A stretch of DNA of 64,000 nt from Silicimonas sp. (GTDB lineage Bacteria; Pseudomonadota; Alphaproteobacteria; Rhodobacterales; Rhodobacteraceae), in assembly GCA_022826205.1 (NCBI GenBank), contig JAJDVJ010000024.1:1-64000 (forward strand). Reading direction: 5' to 3'. Below, one piece after another: positions 19,011-29,182 of this stretch (positions are counted from its first letter, which is position 1; each line of letters starts with the position of its first letter). Both the position numbers and the translations under genes were made by a program. The notes beneath the pieces were generated by a model. That model was not told where the DNA came from. It saw only the letters and a list, made by a program, of their open reading frames with translations, and did not search any database.

Positions 19011-19873
19011 GCCGTGCGCCTTCCGAACAGGCCCTGCGGGCGGAAGAGGAGGATCAGGACGAAGATCAGGTATGCGGCCGCGAGCGTAAGCCCCGGGTCG
19101 ACAAGGCTGGCTACCGCCGTTTCCACGACGCCAAGGATGACGGCAGCCACGATGGCTCCGCGGATGTCTCCTACGCCGCCCATGATCACGATGATCAGCG
19201 CCTTCATGGTGAAGACCACGCCGATGGAGGCATCGAGGGTGATGAATGTCGAGATCAATGCCCCGCCCACGGCAGTGATCGCTCCGCCGAGTGCGAAGGC
19301 CAGTGCCGAAACGCGCGGGACGTTGATGCCGACCAGTCCAGACGCCTCGGTCGAAACCGAAACGGCTCGCACTGCAACGCCGGGTCGGCTCAGGTTGAGC
19401 CAAAGGTAAAGGGCAGCCCCGATCGCCACGGCAATTGCGAAGGCAAGCACTCGGTTCAGCGAAGTTGTCGAGCCTATGATCGAAACAGGCTCGCTGAGAT
19501 AGTTGTAGGCGAAGAACCCGCCCTCAACCGAGATCATCAGGCCGATGATGATGAACGACATTCCAAAAGTGGCGAGGATGGAATCCACTTCCAGCGCACC
19601 TTGCGAACTGGCCCGGCGCACGAGTGGTGTCAGCAGAAATCGATAGACCAGCCAGTTGCCGACGAAGCTCACGGGGATCACGAGGATCACCGTCAGGAGC
19701 GGGCTGACCAGTGCGGTGGTATAGAGCCAGAACGCCGCCAACGCGCCCAGCACCAACACCTCGCCATTCGCGAGGTTCATGATCCGGGCCACGCCGTACT
19801 GCAAGTTCAGGCCCATTGCGACCAGGGCGTAGGTGCCTGACAGCAAGAGGCCAGAGACCAGGATGTCGAGCAT
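19007..19873 (-). CDS. livH: Branched-chain-type ABC transporter permease LivH
   Basis: A 288-residue polytopic permease. Family motifs include GLNLQYGVARIMNLANGEVLVLGA near the N-terminus, read here in shorter form as MNLANGE, and the C-terminal IMGGVGDIRGAIVAAVILG segment. I use the ATG at 19873 (MLDILVSG), preceded by GGAAACC; an upstream TTG would add five residues. It pairs with LivM and lies 57 bases after the binding-protein gene. Confidence 0.92.
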   Translation of the reverse strand: MLDILVSGLLLSGTYALVAMGLNLQYGVARIMNLANGEVLVLGALAAFWLYTTALVSPLLTVILVIPVSFVGNWLVYRFLLTPLVRRASSQGALEVDSILATFGMSFIIIGLMISVEGGFFAYNYLSEPVSIIGSTTSLNRVLAFAIAVAIGAALYLWLNLSRPGVAVRAVSVSTEASGLVGINVPRVSALAFALGGAITAVGGALISTFITLDASIGVVFTMKALIIVIMGGVGDIRGAIVAAVILGVVETAVASLVDPGLTLAAAYLIFVLILLFRPQGLFGRRTA

Positions 19874-19930
19874 CTTAGGTTTCCGCAAGCAGTCGCCCGA
19901 CGCATCCGCGCCGGGCGACCGTATCGGGGA

Positions 19931-21139
19931 TCACTCGGCCCAGCCGTCTTTCAGACGCACCGGCACCGCCCCTGCGACGTTTGAGCCCTTGACTCCGCGG
20001 AACACTCCGTCCTGCCACTGGCCTACGGACCAGAAGGTGTTGGAGAAGTTGTTCTTGAAGCTGAGCGTGCCCATCACCGTGTCGAAGCTGTTGTCCTTGA
20101 TGTATTGGGTCACGACGTCCCGGTCGAGCGTGCCGGCCCCGACAATCGCCTGTTCCAGGATTTGCAGCGCTGCGTACGTATTGGCAGACGCCCAGTAGTC
20201 CGCGACCTCTCCGGTGATTTCCATGTGGGCATTCCGGTACTCCGCGATGGCCGGGTCATCCACGTTGGTGCCACCGGCGCCAAGCACATTGTTGATCTTG
20301 TTGCCGAAGGCACCGCTGAAAGACGGGAAGCTGGTGGCAACCGCCGAATAGTAGACGGCCACATCGAGGTCTTCCACAATTGCCTGTTCAGCCAGGCCAA
20401 AGCTGTCCGGCGGGTAGGACCAAGCCACGAACGCCTTCGCGCCAGAGGCCTTAGCACCCTTCATCACCGGGCTCAGGTCGGGCGTGCCAAGTGGGTAGGA
20501 CTTGTCATAGACAAGCTCAAATCCCGCTTCGCCGAAGAGCTCGCGCGCGCGGTCCGACAGTTCGATCCCGAAGGCATCGGCAACGTTCACCATTGCGACT
20601 TCGTTTCCTATGGCGCCCGCTTCACGCTGTTCCACCAGGATGTCCCTTACGCCTTCGACGAAAGCCGTCGTCGTGCCAAGCGTGAAGAAGAGGTTTGGGT
20701 ACCGTGCCGTAAGCTCTTCCATCTTGTCGGTGATTGCCGAGACGGCAACCATGGGATAGCCATAGCGACCGTAGATCGGCGCGGCGGCAATGTTGAACCC
20801 GGTGCCGTAAGGCGCGACAACGAAATCCACCTTGTCCTGCTCCGCAAGGCGTTGAGCCAGCTTGATGTGCTCTCCGGGATTGGTCTTGTCGTCGTACTCG
20901 ATCAACTCGATGGTCATTTTCGTGCCACCGACGTCGAGCCCGCCGCGGGCATTGACCTGCTCAACCCACAAACGAATGTTTGGCCATTGCGTGACGACCG
21001 CGCCGCCTGCGAGCGGACCGGTCTTGGGGGCGATCGCGCCAACTTTGATGACATCCTGGGCAAGCGCGGCGCTTGCAGTCATAAGGCCGGCTGCCACTGC
21101 ACCTGCAGCAGCCAGTTTTATGAGACTTCTGTGCAACAT
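19931..21139 (-). CDS. Periplasmic substrate-binding protein of branched-chain-type ABC transporter
   Basis: A 402-residue exported protein with a clear signal peptide (basic start MLHRSLIK, hydrophobic core, cleavage near ASAALAQ). It has a type I periplasmic-binding fold beginning IKVGAIAPKTGPLAGG. It is the first gene of the operon livH-livM-livG-livF-ALDH-SDR-flotillin and has a strong GGAGGAAAA ribosome site. Members of this family bind branched amino acids but also many aromatic acids and phenylpropanoids; the co-transcribed dehydrogenases favour an aromatic ligand here. The ligand is not proven. Confidence 0.88.
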   Translation of the reverse strand: MLHRSLIKLAAAGAVAAGLMTASAALAQDVIKVGAIAPKTGPLAGGAVVTQWPNIRLWVEQVNARGGLDVGGTKMTIELIEYDDKTNPGEHIKLAQRLAEQDKVDFVVAPYGTGFNIAAAPIYGRYGYPMVAVSAITDKMEELTARYPNLFFTLGTTTAFVEGVRDILVEQREAGAIGNEVAMVNVADAFGIELSDRARELFGEAGFELVYDKSYPLGTPDLSPVMKGAKASGAKAFVAWSYPPDSFGLAEQAIVEDLDVAVYYSAVATSFPSFSGAFGNKINNVLGAGGTNVDDPAIAEYRNAHMEITGEVADYWASANTYAALQILEQAIVGAGTLDRDVVTQYIKDNSFDTVMGTLSFKNNFSNTFWSVGQWQDGVFRGVKGSNVAGAVPVRLKDGWAE

Positions 21140-21478
21140 GTTTTCCTCCCATGCGTTGCCGACGTTCACTGGCGGCTTGGCCGCCACACCGAATCAAAGC
21201 CAAATGCAAACACTGCATCCGTTTTGGAACTTATGCTAGCAGAAAGTCCGACGCCGATTTTCCACCGCGTTGAAGACATTTTCGGCACTTTGGCGCAGAC
21301 ATTGCGCGGGTGGTTCTTGATGACTGCCTTGATCGCAAGTCGGGCTGACGCTGCCGCTGGAACTGCAAGGGGACGGTCACGACAGCGCTGCGGACGTGCG
21401 TGGCACAATCGCAGCAACTTACGGCTTCACGCAGTCGCATGCAGTCAAAAAACTGGAATGCCACAGGACGAGAACGCC
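21140..21478. other. Gene-less region upstream of the transporter operon
   Basis: This 339-base stretch lies between the start of the binding-protein gene and the end of dapA, both on the minus strand, and should hold the operon promoter. I saw no convincing gene or clear palindrome. A short plus-strand frame near 21235 (MLAESPTPIFHRVEDIF) has a protein-like look but no family match and no supporting context. Confidence 0.4.
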
Positions 21479-22354
21479 CTATTTCAGGATGCCAGCCGCG
21501 ACCATGGCTTCGCGAATCGAGTTCTTGGTCGGTTCGCTGGGAGTCACGAGCGGCAGGCGAACCTCCTCGCTGCATCGACCCAGCAGCGAGAGCCCGTACT
21601 TTGCGCCCGCCAGCCCTGGCTCGATGAAGATCGAGATGTGCAGCGGCATGAGTCGGTCGGTGATCTCGAGTGCCGTCTCGTAGTCGCCCGCAAGGGTGGC
21701 CGCCTGCATTCTCGCGCAAAGCTCGGGTGCCACGTTCGCTGTCACGCTGATGCATCCCGTTCCGCCATGAGCATTGAATCCTAGTGCAGTTGCATCCTCG
21801 CCCGAGATCTGGATGAAACCCTTTCCGCTGGCCATGCGTTGCTTCGGCACGCGAGACAGGTCGCCGGTGGCGTCCTTGACGCCGACTATGCGCGGCAGAT
21901 TCGACAGCCTCGCCATGGTTTCCACTGACATATCGATGGCCGAGCGACCGGGAATGTTGTAGATCAGGATCGGCAACTCGGCTGAATCATGCATCTCCTT
22001 GAAGTGCTGGTAGAGGCCCTCCTGCGACGGCTTGTTGTAATAGGGCGTCACGACAAGTGCCGCATCAGCGCCAACCCTTGCAGCATGCTGCGTGAGACGG
22101 ATTCCCTCTGCCGTGTTGTTCGAACCCGTCCCGGCAATCACCGGCACCCGGCCGTTCGCGGCTTTCACGACTTCCTCGACCACCGTTTCATGCTCTTCAT
22201 GCGAAAGCGTCGGGCTCTCGCCCGTCGTGCCGACCGCGACCAGGCCAGTCGAACCGCACTCGATCTGCCATTCAACCAGTGACCTGAGCGCTTCGATGTC
22301 CAGCGCCCCATCCTTGAACGGGGTCACGAGTGCCGGGATCGAACCTTGGATCAT
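21479..22354 (-). CDS. dapA: 4-hydroxy-tetrahydrodipicolinate synthase
   Basis: A 291-residue class I aldolase, the first committed enzyme of lysine and diaminopimelate synthesis, joining pyruvate and aspartate semialdehyde. The signature [14 protein letters not shown], the catalytic tyrosine in TPYYNKP and the Schiff-base lysine in VGVKDATGD are all present. The ATG at 22354 ([13 protein letters not shown]) is the family start. It is divergent from the lytic transglycosylase across about 135 bases, a common pairing in this group. Confidence 0.95.
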   Translation of the reverse strand: MIQGSIPALVTPFKDGALDIEALRSLVEWQIECGSTGLVAVGTTGESPTLSHEEHETVVEEVVKAANGRVPVIAGTGSNNTAEGIRLTQHAARVGADAALVVTPYYNKPSQEGLYQHFKEMHDSAELPILIYNIPGRSAIDMSVETMARLSNLPRIVGVKDATGDLSRVPKQRMASGKGFIQISGEDATALGFNAHGGTGCISVTANVAPELCARMQAATLAGDYETALEITDRLMPLHISIFIEPGLAGAKYGLSLLGRCSEEVRLPLVTPSEPTKNSIREAMVAAGILK

Positions 22355-22488
22355 GACGTGCCTCCACCATGTCGCGACAAGAATGCTTCGTGACCCGTGC
22401 AACCTATAGTCCACCCTGGGAATTGCCAAGGCTGTCTTAACGTGCTTTCATGTAGGTGCCGGGGGGCACGAGAGAGCGGATTTTCTTT

Positions 22489-24501
22489 ATGTTCAAGGCC
22501 CTGATTGCGGCGATTCTACTGAGCGGATGGACAACGACCGGGCTTGCCCAGACAAGTGCCGAGATTGCAAGCTACAAGCGTGCGGTCGAAGCCATGAATG
22601 CAGGTGACTGGGGCACGGCGCGCATGGAAGCGCAGCGCGCAGGGCCCGTCGCCCGTGACATCATCGAATGGCGGCGGTTCCGTGCGAGCGAGGGCGACTT
22701 CTCTTCGATCCGAAAGTTTCTTGCCCGTCGCGCGGACTGGCCCGGCCTGAAGCTCCTGCGGCGCAGGTCCGAAACCAACGTTCCGGTTGGAAGCCGCCTG
22801 CTGGAGGTCATCGACTTCTTCTCCAGCCAGCCGCCTCAAACGGGTGCGGGTGCGCGCGCTCTGATCGCAGCCTATCGTTCAAGGGGCCTTCACGCCAAGG
22901 CCGAAGCAGAGGCGGTGCGCGTCTGGCAGACGATGCTCATGGAACGGGAGGACCATGACGCGCTTCTCCATGAATTCGGAAATGCCCTAAGTGCGCATCA
23001 CTTAGCCCGGCTAGACATGCTGCTTTGGCGTGGCGCGAGGCAGAACGCCGAGCGAATGTACCCGCTTGTCAGCAAGGAATGGGTGGCCCTCGCAAGGGCG
23101 CGGCTGGCTCGACGCGGAACCGGTTCTGGCGTCGAGGTCCTGATCGGAAAGGTGCCTGGAAGTCATCGCGATCATCCAGGCCTGGCTTTCGAGATAATGC
23201 AGTGGCGAGCACGAAACGGCGACAACCTCGAGGCGGCGGCTGTCTTTCTCGAGGCGGGCGAAGACGGGCTCGGACGACCTGATCGCTGGGCGGGGTGGAG
23301 ACGGTCGCTGGCACGCCGCTTCATGCGCGACGGCAAGGCAGAACTGGCATATCGACTTGCGTCTCGGCACGGGCTGCAAGAGGGATCGAGCTACGCCGAT
23401 CTGGAGTGGCTCTCCGGGTATCTGGCGCTGACCTACATGAACGACGGACAAGCCGCGCTGCATCATTTCAAGCGTTTCCGGGATGCAGTGGAAAGGCCCA
23501 TCTCCCTCGGCAGGGCGGGCTATTGGGAGGGGCGGGCGCACGAATTGCTGGGAGACCTGGCAAGTGCGAGGCGCGCATATGCCCTCGGCGCTCGGCATCA
23601 GACGAGCTTCTACGGCCTGCTTGCGGCTGAAAGGGCAGGCATTCCCCTCGACTCGGCACTGAGAGGCGAGGAGACGTTTCCCGAGTGGACGAGTACCACG
23701 TTGCCGCAGAGTTCGGTTTTCGCGGCCGTACGGTTCTTCATTGCGTCGGGCGAGCGTGACCAGGCCGAACAGTTCGTCAGCCACATGGCCGAGACCCTGC
23801 CACGGGACGAACTCGGGAGCCTCGGGGAATACGTGCTTTCGGTGAACGAGCCGCATCTCTCGGTGGCCATTGCCAAGCAGGCCGCAAGACGGGGAATCGT
23901 GCTGCCACGGTACTACTTCCCGGTCGCGCGGATGGGCGTCTCGAATTTCCCGATACCGAGGGAACTCGTGCTGGCAATCACAAGACAGGAAAGCGAATTC
24001 GACCCCGCCGTCCGGAGCCGCGTGGGCGCGTTGGGCATAATGCAACTGATGCCCGATACCGCCAGGGAGGTCGCCGCATACCTGGATATGCCCTACAGCA
24101 GCAGCCGGATGCTCTCGGATACGTACTATAACACGCGGCTGGGAACGGCTTATCTGGACGAGCTGCTGGAAAGGTACGACGGCAATGTCGTGCTGGTTGC
24201 GGCGGCATACAACGCCGGGCCGGGCCGCGCGGACCGTTGGACTGTTTCCCTTGGCGACCCCAAGCGAAGCGACATGGTCGACTGGATCGAGCACATTCCC
24301 TATAACGAAACCCGAAACTACGTGATGCGTGTAGCCGAAGGCATGCTGATCTATCGAGCAAGGCTTGGCGGAGAGCTCGGCCCCGTGACCTTGAGCCGGG
24401 AGATCGCGACCTGGCACGGGCATGAACGGGCTGTTCGGAGCGGATGGTCTGGATGGACGTCGGTTCGGCCACGACTCCGGCCAGCACCTCTGACCGATTG
24501 A
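22489..24501 (+). CDS. slt: Soluble lytic murein transglycosylase
   Basis: A 670-residue periplasmic transglycosylase that cleaves glycan strands of peptidoglycan with formation of anhydromuramyl ends. It has a signal peptide (MFKALIAAILLSGWTTTGLA), a long helical superhelix region, and a C-terminal SLT domain from about residue 500. The catalytic glutamate sits in TRQESEFDPAVRS, followed by GALGIMQLMPDTA and the AAYNAGPGR motif. The domain order and length match Slt70-type enzymes. The ATG at 22489 gives the signal peptide. Confidence 0.92.
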   Translation: MFKALIAAILLSGWTTTGLAQTSAEIASYKRAVEAMNAGDWGTARMEAQRAGPVARDIIEWRRFRASEGDFSSIRKFLARRADWPGLKLLRRRSETNVPVGSRLLEVIDFFSSQPPQTGAGARALIAAYRSRGLHAKAEAEAVRVWQTMLMEREDHDALLHEFGNALSAHHLARLDMLLWRGARQNAERMYPLVSKEWVALARARLARRGTGSGVEVLIGKVPGSHRDHPGLAFEIMQWRARNGDNLEAAAVFLEAGEDGLGRPDRWAGWRRSLARRFMRDGKAELAYRLASRHGLQEGSSYADLEWLSGYLALTYMNDGQAALHHFKRFRDAVERPISLGRAGYWEGRAHELLGDLASARRAYALGARHQTSFYGLLAAERAGIPLDSALRGEETFPEWTSTTLPQSSVFAAVRFFIASGERDQAEQFVSHMAETLPRDELGSLGEYVLSVNEPHLSVAIAKQAARRGIVLPRYYFPVARMGVSNFPIPRELVLAITRQESEFDPAVRSRVGALGIMQLMPDTAREVAAYLDMPYSSSRMLSDTYYNTRLGTAYLDELLERYDGNVVLVAAAYNAGPGRADRWTVSLGDPKRSDMVDWIEHIPYNETRNYVMRVAEGMLIYRARLGGELGPVTLSREIATWHGHERAVRSGWSGWTSVRPRLRPAPLTD

Positions 24502-24617
24502 GACACTTGGCCGCACTCATGCGCCGCATCGGGTGCCGGGTCCAGATGCCGCTCAGCCCGGTGAGGCCGATTCCGGATCGCGGCTGTAAGCCGGGCCCGA
24601 TGCCCGTCTGCCGGTAT

Positions 24618-25871
24618 TCAGCGCAGTGACCGCCCTTTCATGATCGCGTCTGGCCCGAACTTCTCGCGTATCCTGTCGGACGCGCGTTCGGCCGCGGCCC
24701 GGTTGCGTGATCCCGGATCCAGGAGATCGCCTCCCGCGTCCGCTTTCGCCGCGGTCTCGAGATGGGAAAGGCCGACGCCGAGCAGCCGATACGGGCCTTC
24801 GTCGCCAACCTGGTCGAAGAGCGTTCGTGCAGTGCGATAGATCCGGTCCGCAATTTGCGTTGGTTCCGGAAGGCCGGACTGGCGGGTCAGCAGACGGTGA
24901 TTGGCGCGTTTCAGCTTCAGCGTGACCGTGCGCCCCGCGAGATCCTTGGCCTTTGCCCGATCCGACACCTTTTCGGCAAGACGCCATATGTGACCGTCAA
25001 GAATTCCGGGGTCCTTGGTGTCTTCCCCGAAAGTGGTTTCGTTCGAAATCGACTTGACCGGCGTCCTCGACGAAACAGGCCTGTGGTCTTCCCCGCGCGC
25101 AAGGTGGTAGAGACGCTCGCCAAAGCTCCCGAAGCGCGCTATCAGGTCCCGTAGGTCCCAGCGACGCAGATCGGAAAACGTCCGTATTCCAGCCTCTTCC
25201 AGGGATGCCTGCGCTTGCTGACCTACCCCCCAGATGAGACTTACCTGCTGCTCGCTCAGGAAGCTGGCCGTTTCTGCGCGACCGATCACGGAGAATCCCC
25301 GAGGCTTGTCCCGGTCGGATGCCACCTTGGCCAGGAACTTGTTGTGGCTGAGGCCGATCGAGCCGGAAAGGCCAAGCTCATCCTCCATGTGCTTCACAAG
25401 GCTGGCGAGCAGGACTGCCGGGGGTTCACCGTGCAAGCGCTCCGTTCCGGTCAGGTCCATGAACGCTTCATCCAGCGAAAGGGGCTCGACCGCCGGTGTC
25501 AGGTCTTCCATCATCGCGCGAATCTTGCGGCTGACGTCGACATAGACTGCCATTCGCCCTTTCAGCACCACGGCGTCCGGACAAAGTTTCAGCGCCTGGA
25601 ACATCGGCATGGCTGATCGAACACCCCGAATGCGCGCGATGTAGCAGGCCGTCGACACCACGCCCCGCTTGCCACCGCCGATGATGACGGGGAGGTCGTT
25701 CAGTTCCGGGTTCTCCCGTTTCTCCACGCTGGCGTAGAACGCGTCGCAATCCATGTGCGCGATTGACAAGTCGAAGAGCTCAGGATGCTCGATGATCCGT
25801 GGCCGGCCGCAATCCGGGCAGCGGGGGCCGGATTCGAACCTTGTCAGGCAATCGCGGCAGAGCGCAGGCAT
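24618..25871 (-). CDS. dinB: DNA polymerase IV (Y-family) with N-terminal zinc ribbon
   Basis: A 417-residue translesion polymerase. The palm motifs MDCDAFYASVE and SLDEAFMD hold the metal-binding acids; the C-terminal little-finger domain follows. Before the polymerase domain is an added segment with CRDC and CPDC, a four-cysteine zinc ribbon often seen in alphaproteobacterial DinB. The ATG at 25871 (MPALCRDC) preserves this ribbon. It converges on slt. Confidence 0.93.
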   Translation of the reverse strand: MPALCRDCLTRFESGPRCPDCGRPRIIEHPELFDLSIAHMDCDAFYASVEKRENPELNDLPVIIGGGKRGVVSTACYIARIRGVRSAMPMFQALKLCPDAVVLKGRMAVYVDVSRKIRAMMEDLTPAVEPLSLDEAFMDLTGTERLHGEPPAVLLASLVKHMEDELGLSGSIGLSHNKFLAKVASDRDKPRGFSVIGRAETASFLSEQQVSLIWGVGQQAQASLEEAGIRTFSDLRRWDLRDLIARFGSFGERLYHLARGEDHRPVSSRTPVKSISNETTFGEDTKDPGILDGHIWRLAEKVSDRAKAKDLAGRTVTLKLKRANHRLLTRQSGLPEPTQIADRIYRTARTLFDQVGDEGPYRLLGVGLSHLETAAKADAGGDLLDPGSRNRAAAERASDRIREKFGPDAIMKGRSLR

Positions 25872-26138
25872 GTTCGGAAGATATCGAATTGCCGTGACCT
25901 GCGACAGCACCATTCCGGCACGGATTGCCGATCCATGCCGAAAGTTCTTTTGTCACCGCATGATCCGTAGTAGCGGCATGCCTGCATCCGGACTTCTCGC
26001 GAAGCGTGCGGAATCCGGAAGGACCTGATTCGCCCATGGGATGTGCAAGGCTTCATTCGCCCGCTCTCCCATGTCGTTGGACGCGGGGACACAAACTGCA
26101 TAGCTTCGTGGAGACGTGGCGAAACCAGAGGAACGAAA

Positions 26139-27029
26139 ATGGACATCCTTGAATCTATCTCCTTGTCCGGCGGCGGCGCTACGGTGCTATTGCTGGCGGT
26201 ATTCATACTGCTTTGCGTCTATCTGGGCATTCGAATCGTGCCCCAGTCGGAAAAGCATGTGGTTGAGCGCTTTGGGCGCCTGCGCACGGTTCTCGGTCCG
26301 GGCATCAACCTCATCGTGCCCTTTCTTGACAAGATTAGGCACAGGATCTCGATCCTTGAGCGACAGCTTCCCAACGCCAGCCAGGATGCGATCACGGCAG
26401 ACAACGTGCTGGTGCAGGTCGAGACCAGCGTATTCTACCGGATCATCGCGCCCGAAAGGACGGTGTATCGCATACGTGACGTGGATGGCGCGATTGCGAC
26501 GACCGTTGCGGGCATCGTTCGTGCCGAAATCGGCAGGATGGAGCTGGACGAGGTGCAGGCCAACCGCGCGGCCTTGATCGCCACCATCAAGGATAGCGTG
26601 GAAGATGCCGTGGAGGCCTGGGGGATCGAAGTGACCCGCGCCGAAATCCTGGATGTGGATCTTGACCAGGCCACCCGCGACGCCATGCTGCAGCAGTTGA
26701 ACGCCGAACGGGAGCGACGCGCCCAGGTGACGCTGGCCGAAGGCGAGAAGCGCGCTGTGGAACTGGCGGCCGACGCCGAACTCTATGCGGCGGAACAAGC
26801 AGCCAAGGCGCGTCGCGTCCAGGCGGACGCGGAAGCCTACGCGACCGGCGTTGTTGCAAAGGCGATCCAGGACAACGGGCTTGAGGCCGCCCGCTACCAG
26901 GTCGCGCTAAAGCAGGTCGAGGCGCTGAACGCTCTCGGTGGACGCGAAGGATCAAACACGATCGTCTTGCCCGCCAACGCGATCGAGGCCTTCGGCGATG
27001 CCTTCAAGATGCTGAAAGGGACGTCGTAA
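26139..27029 (+). CDS. qmcA: SPFH/Band 7 membrane protein, QmcA type
   Basis: A 296-residue protein with one N-terminal membrane helix (about residues 11-28), a Band 7/stomatin domain starting IRIVPQSEKHVVERFGR, and a C-terminal coiled coil rich in Ala and Glu. Stomatin-type signature AITADNVLVQVETSVFYRI is present, read as NVLVQVE. Such proteins cooperate with NfeD partners and membrane proteases in membrane quality control. The next gene is an NfeD protein whose ATG overlaps this stop (TAATG), supporting that pairing. Confidence 0.9.
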   Translation: MDILESISLSGGGATVLLLAVFILLCVYLGIRIVPQSEKHVVERFGRLRTVLGPGINLIVPFLDKIRHRISILERQLPNASQDAITADNVLVQVETSVFYRIIAPERTVYRIRDVDGAIATTVAGIVRAEIGRMELDEVQANRAALIATIKDSVEDAVEAWGIEVTRAEILDVDLDQATRDAMLQQLNAERERRAQVTLAEGEKRAVELAADAELYAAEQAAKARRVQADAEAYATGVVAKAIQDNGLEAARYQVALKQVEALNALGGREGSNTIVLPANAIEAFGDAFKMLKGTS

Positions 27030-27310
27030 TGGCGTACTGGTCGCTTTGGTGGGTCTGGATGATCGGTGCGCTGATCTTGGCCATCCTTGAAGTCGTGGTG
27101 CCCGCCCAGGTGTTTCTCGGCTTTGCAATCGGTGCGGCGGTGGTCGGGCTCGCCCTGCTGGCCGGAATCCCCGGTCTGGCCGGCTCTCTGTCGGCCCTTG
27201 CCTTGGCCTTCGCCGTAGCGTCGCTTCTGGCATGGATGCTCGTGCGCCGCCTGATGGGAACCCGGAAAGGGCAGGTGAAGCACTTCGACCATGATATCAA
27301 CGAGGACTGA
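27029..27310 (+). CDS. NfeD-like membrane protein (short form)
   Basis: A 93-residue protein, mostly hydrophobic, with about three membrane segments. The N-terminal [19 protein letters not shown] and FLGFAIGAA resemble NfeD/YbbK short forms, which partner SPFH proteins. The short form usually has a C-terminal OB-fold of about 60 residues; here the protein ends after a charged tail (HFDHDINED), so that domain appears to be missing. It is coupled to the SPFH gene upstream and overlaps rnhB by 20 bases downstream. Confidence 0.75.
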   Translation: MAYWSLWWVWMIGALILAILEVVVPAQVFLGFAIGAAVVGLALLAGIPGLAGSLSALALAFAVASLLAWMLVRRLMGTRKGQVKHFDHDINED

Positions 27311-27977
27311 AGGTACTGAGGGGCGCATCCCGTCAAAGCCGGTCGTTCTGCCCGCCGCCGGAATTCTGCCGGACGTGCCGGATTTCTCCGTGGAAGGAAT
27401 GCTCCGTGCGAGCGGAGCCCGAGAAGTCGCCGGAGTGGACGAGGCGGGACGGGGTCCCTTGGCGGGACCCGTGACTGCCGCAGCCGTCGTGCTTGACGCC
27501 AACGCCCTTCCTTCGGGGATCAACGATTCGAAGAAGCTCGGGCCGAAGGAGCGCGCCCGTCTTCTCGAGGAAATCATGGCCAGCGCGAAAGTTTCTGTTG
27601 CGCACGCCTCTGTCGAGGAAATCGACAGGATGAACATTCTTCATGCGTCGCTTCTTGCCATGGAGCGTGCCGTGGCAGGCCTGCGTGGCACGCCGTGCCA
27701 CGCGCTGGTTGACGGCAACGTGGTGCCCAGCTCCCTTGGCTGCGATGCGACGGCGCTGGTGAAGGGCGATGCCCGGAGCCTGTCAATCGCGGCGGCATCA
27801 ATCATCGCCAAGGTGACCCGCGATCGGATCATGGAAGAGCTGGCGCGGGAGTTTCCTGGTTACGGCTGGGAGAGAAACGCTGGATACCCCACAAAGGCGC
27901 ATCGGGAGGCGCTCGCAGATCTCGGGATCACGCCACATCACAGGCGTTCGTTCAAGACCGTCCGGGAATTGCTGTGA
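27291..27977 (+). CDS. rnhB: Ribonuclease HII
   Basis: A 228-residue endonuclease that cuts the RNA strand of RNA-DNA hybrids and initiates ribonucleotide excision repair. The catalytic motif [18 protein letters not shown] (about residues 49-66) holds the first acids, and [13 protein letters not shown] and the HRRSF ending are also conserved. The ATG at 27291 lies within the end of the NfeD gene. A later ATG near residue 37 would still include the catalytic core, so the first 40 residues are uncertain. Confidence 0.92.
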   Translation: MISTRTEGTEGRIPSKPVVLPAAGILPDVPDFSVEGMLRASGAREVAGVDEAGRGPLAGPVTAAAVVLDANALPSGINDSKKLGPKERARLLEEIMASAKVSVAHASVEEIDRMNILHASLLAMERAVAGLRGTPCHALVDGNVVPSSLGCDATALVKGDARSLSIAAASIIAKVTRDRIMEELAREFPGYGWERNAGYPTKAHREALADLGITPHHRRSFKTVRELL

Positions 27978-28081
27978 CGGCAGTTTGCTTGGGACCCTTG
28001 GCCCTGGTGCCTGCGTCAAATGTGGGGCAAGGGCCCGGAATTCCCGCGAATCCCGGTCGGCGGTCCGTGACGTTCCTGCCG

Positions 28082-29182
28082 TCAGCCGATCTGCCCCCGC
28101 GCACCGCCGGTCTGTGCACGGTCGAGGAGGAAATGGTCGAGGATGACGCTGGCCGCCATGGCTTCGGCCACGGGCGCCGCGCGGATGCCGACGCAGGGGT
28201 CGTGTCGACCTTTGGTCACGATCTCGGTGGCTTCGCCCGTCTTGTTTATGGTCTTTCGAGGCGTGAGAATCGACGACGTCGGCTTGACCGCGAACCTGAC
28301 CACGATGTCCTGGCCGGTCGAGATTCCGCCGAGAATGCCGCCGGCATGGTTCGAATCGAATTCAGGACCGTCCGTTCCCATTGATATCTCGTCCGCGTTT
28401 TCCGCGCCGGCAAGTCGTGCGGCAGCCATGCCTTCGCCGATTTCCACGCCCTTGACGGCGTTTATGCTCATCATCGCTGCCGCAAGGTCCGTGTCGAGCT
28501 TGCCATAGACTGGCGCCCCCAGCCCCGGCGGACATCCCCTAACCGTCACTTCGATGATCGCGCCGATCGAGGAACCGGACTTGCGAAGGCCATCGAGATA
28601 GGGTCCCCAGTCCTCGGCAGATTTCGCGTCGGGTGTCCAGAACGGGTTGCGATCGATTTCGTCCCAGTCGAAGCGGTCGCGATCAATTTCCCTGTCGCCC
28701 ATCGCGACCATGTAGCCCTTGATCAGAAGACCGGGAACAAGCTGTTCGAGCGCAGCGCGTGCCACGCCGCCTGCAGCGACGCGCGCGGCCGTCTCACGGG
28801 CGGACGAGCGACCGCCTCCCCTGTAATCTCGAATGCCGTATTTCTGCCAATAGGTGATGTCGGCATGACCAGGACGGAACTTTTCGGCGATGTCGCTGTA
28901 GTCCTTTGACCGCTGGTCTGTATTCCGGATCAGAAGCTGGATTGGAGTGCCGGTTGTCTTGCCCTCGAACGTGCCGGACAGGATCTCGACTTCGTCTGTT
29001 TCGCGTCGCTGCGAGGTGTAGCGGCTCTGGCCGGGTCTGCGCCTGTCGAGCCAGACCTGGATTCCCGCAGGCTCAAGCGGGATGCCGGGCGGACAGCCGT
29101 CAACCGTCGCGCCAAGAGCAGGCCCGTGGCTTTCGCCCCAGGTCGTGACCCGGAAAAGATGTCCGTAGGTGTTGACGCTCAT
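28082..29182 (-). CDS. aroC: Chorismate synthase
   Basis: A 366-residue enzyme catalysing the last step of the shikimate pathway, elimination of phosphate from EPSP with reduced FMN. Signatures [18 protein letters not shown] (about residues 17-34), [17 protein letters not shown] and the C-terminal [11 protein letters not shown] are intact. It converges on rnhB with about 100 bases between. Confidence 0.96.
   Translation of the reverse strand: MSVNTYGHLFRVTTWGESHGPALGATVDGCPPGIPLEPAGIQVWLDRRRPGQSRYTSQRRETDEVEILSGTFEGKTTGTPIQLLIRNTDQRSKDYSDIAEKFRPGHADITYWQKYGIRDYRGGGRSSARETAARVAAGGVARAALEQLVPGLLIKGYMVAMGDREIDRDRFDWDEIDRNPFWTPDAKSAEDWGPYLDGLRKSGSSIGAIIEVTVRGCPPGLGAPVYGKLDTDLAAAMMSINAVKGVEIGEGMAAARLAGAENADEISMGTDGPEFDSNHAGGILGGISTGQDIVVRFAVKPTSSILTPRKTINKTGEATEIVTKGRHDPCVGIRAAPVAEAMAASVILDHFLLDRAQTGGARGQIG

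Noticed and set aside
18102-19409. A 435-codon open frame on the plus strand opposite livM and livH
   Set aside because: Its translation is rich in Arg, Asp, Glu and Gln with no family similarity, while the minus strand encodes complete LivM and LivH; it is a GC-rich antisense shadow.
20105-21784. A 559-codon open frame on the plus strand opposite the binding protein
   Set aside because: It spans a well-defined binding-protein gene and its promoter and runs into dapA; no domain could be read.
25838-25856. A tRNA T-loop-like sequence (GGTTCGAATCCGG on the minus strand)
   Set aside because: It lies inside the dinB zinc-ribbon coding region and no acceptor stem, anticodon arm or D-loop surrounds it.
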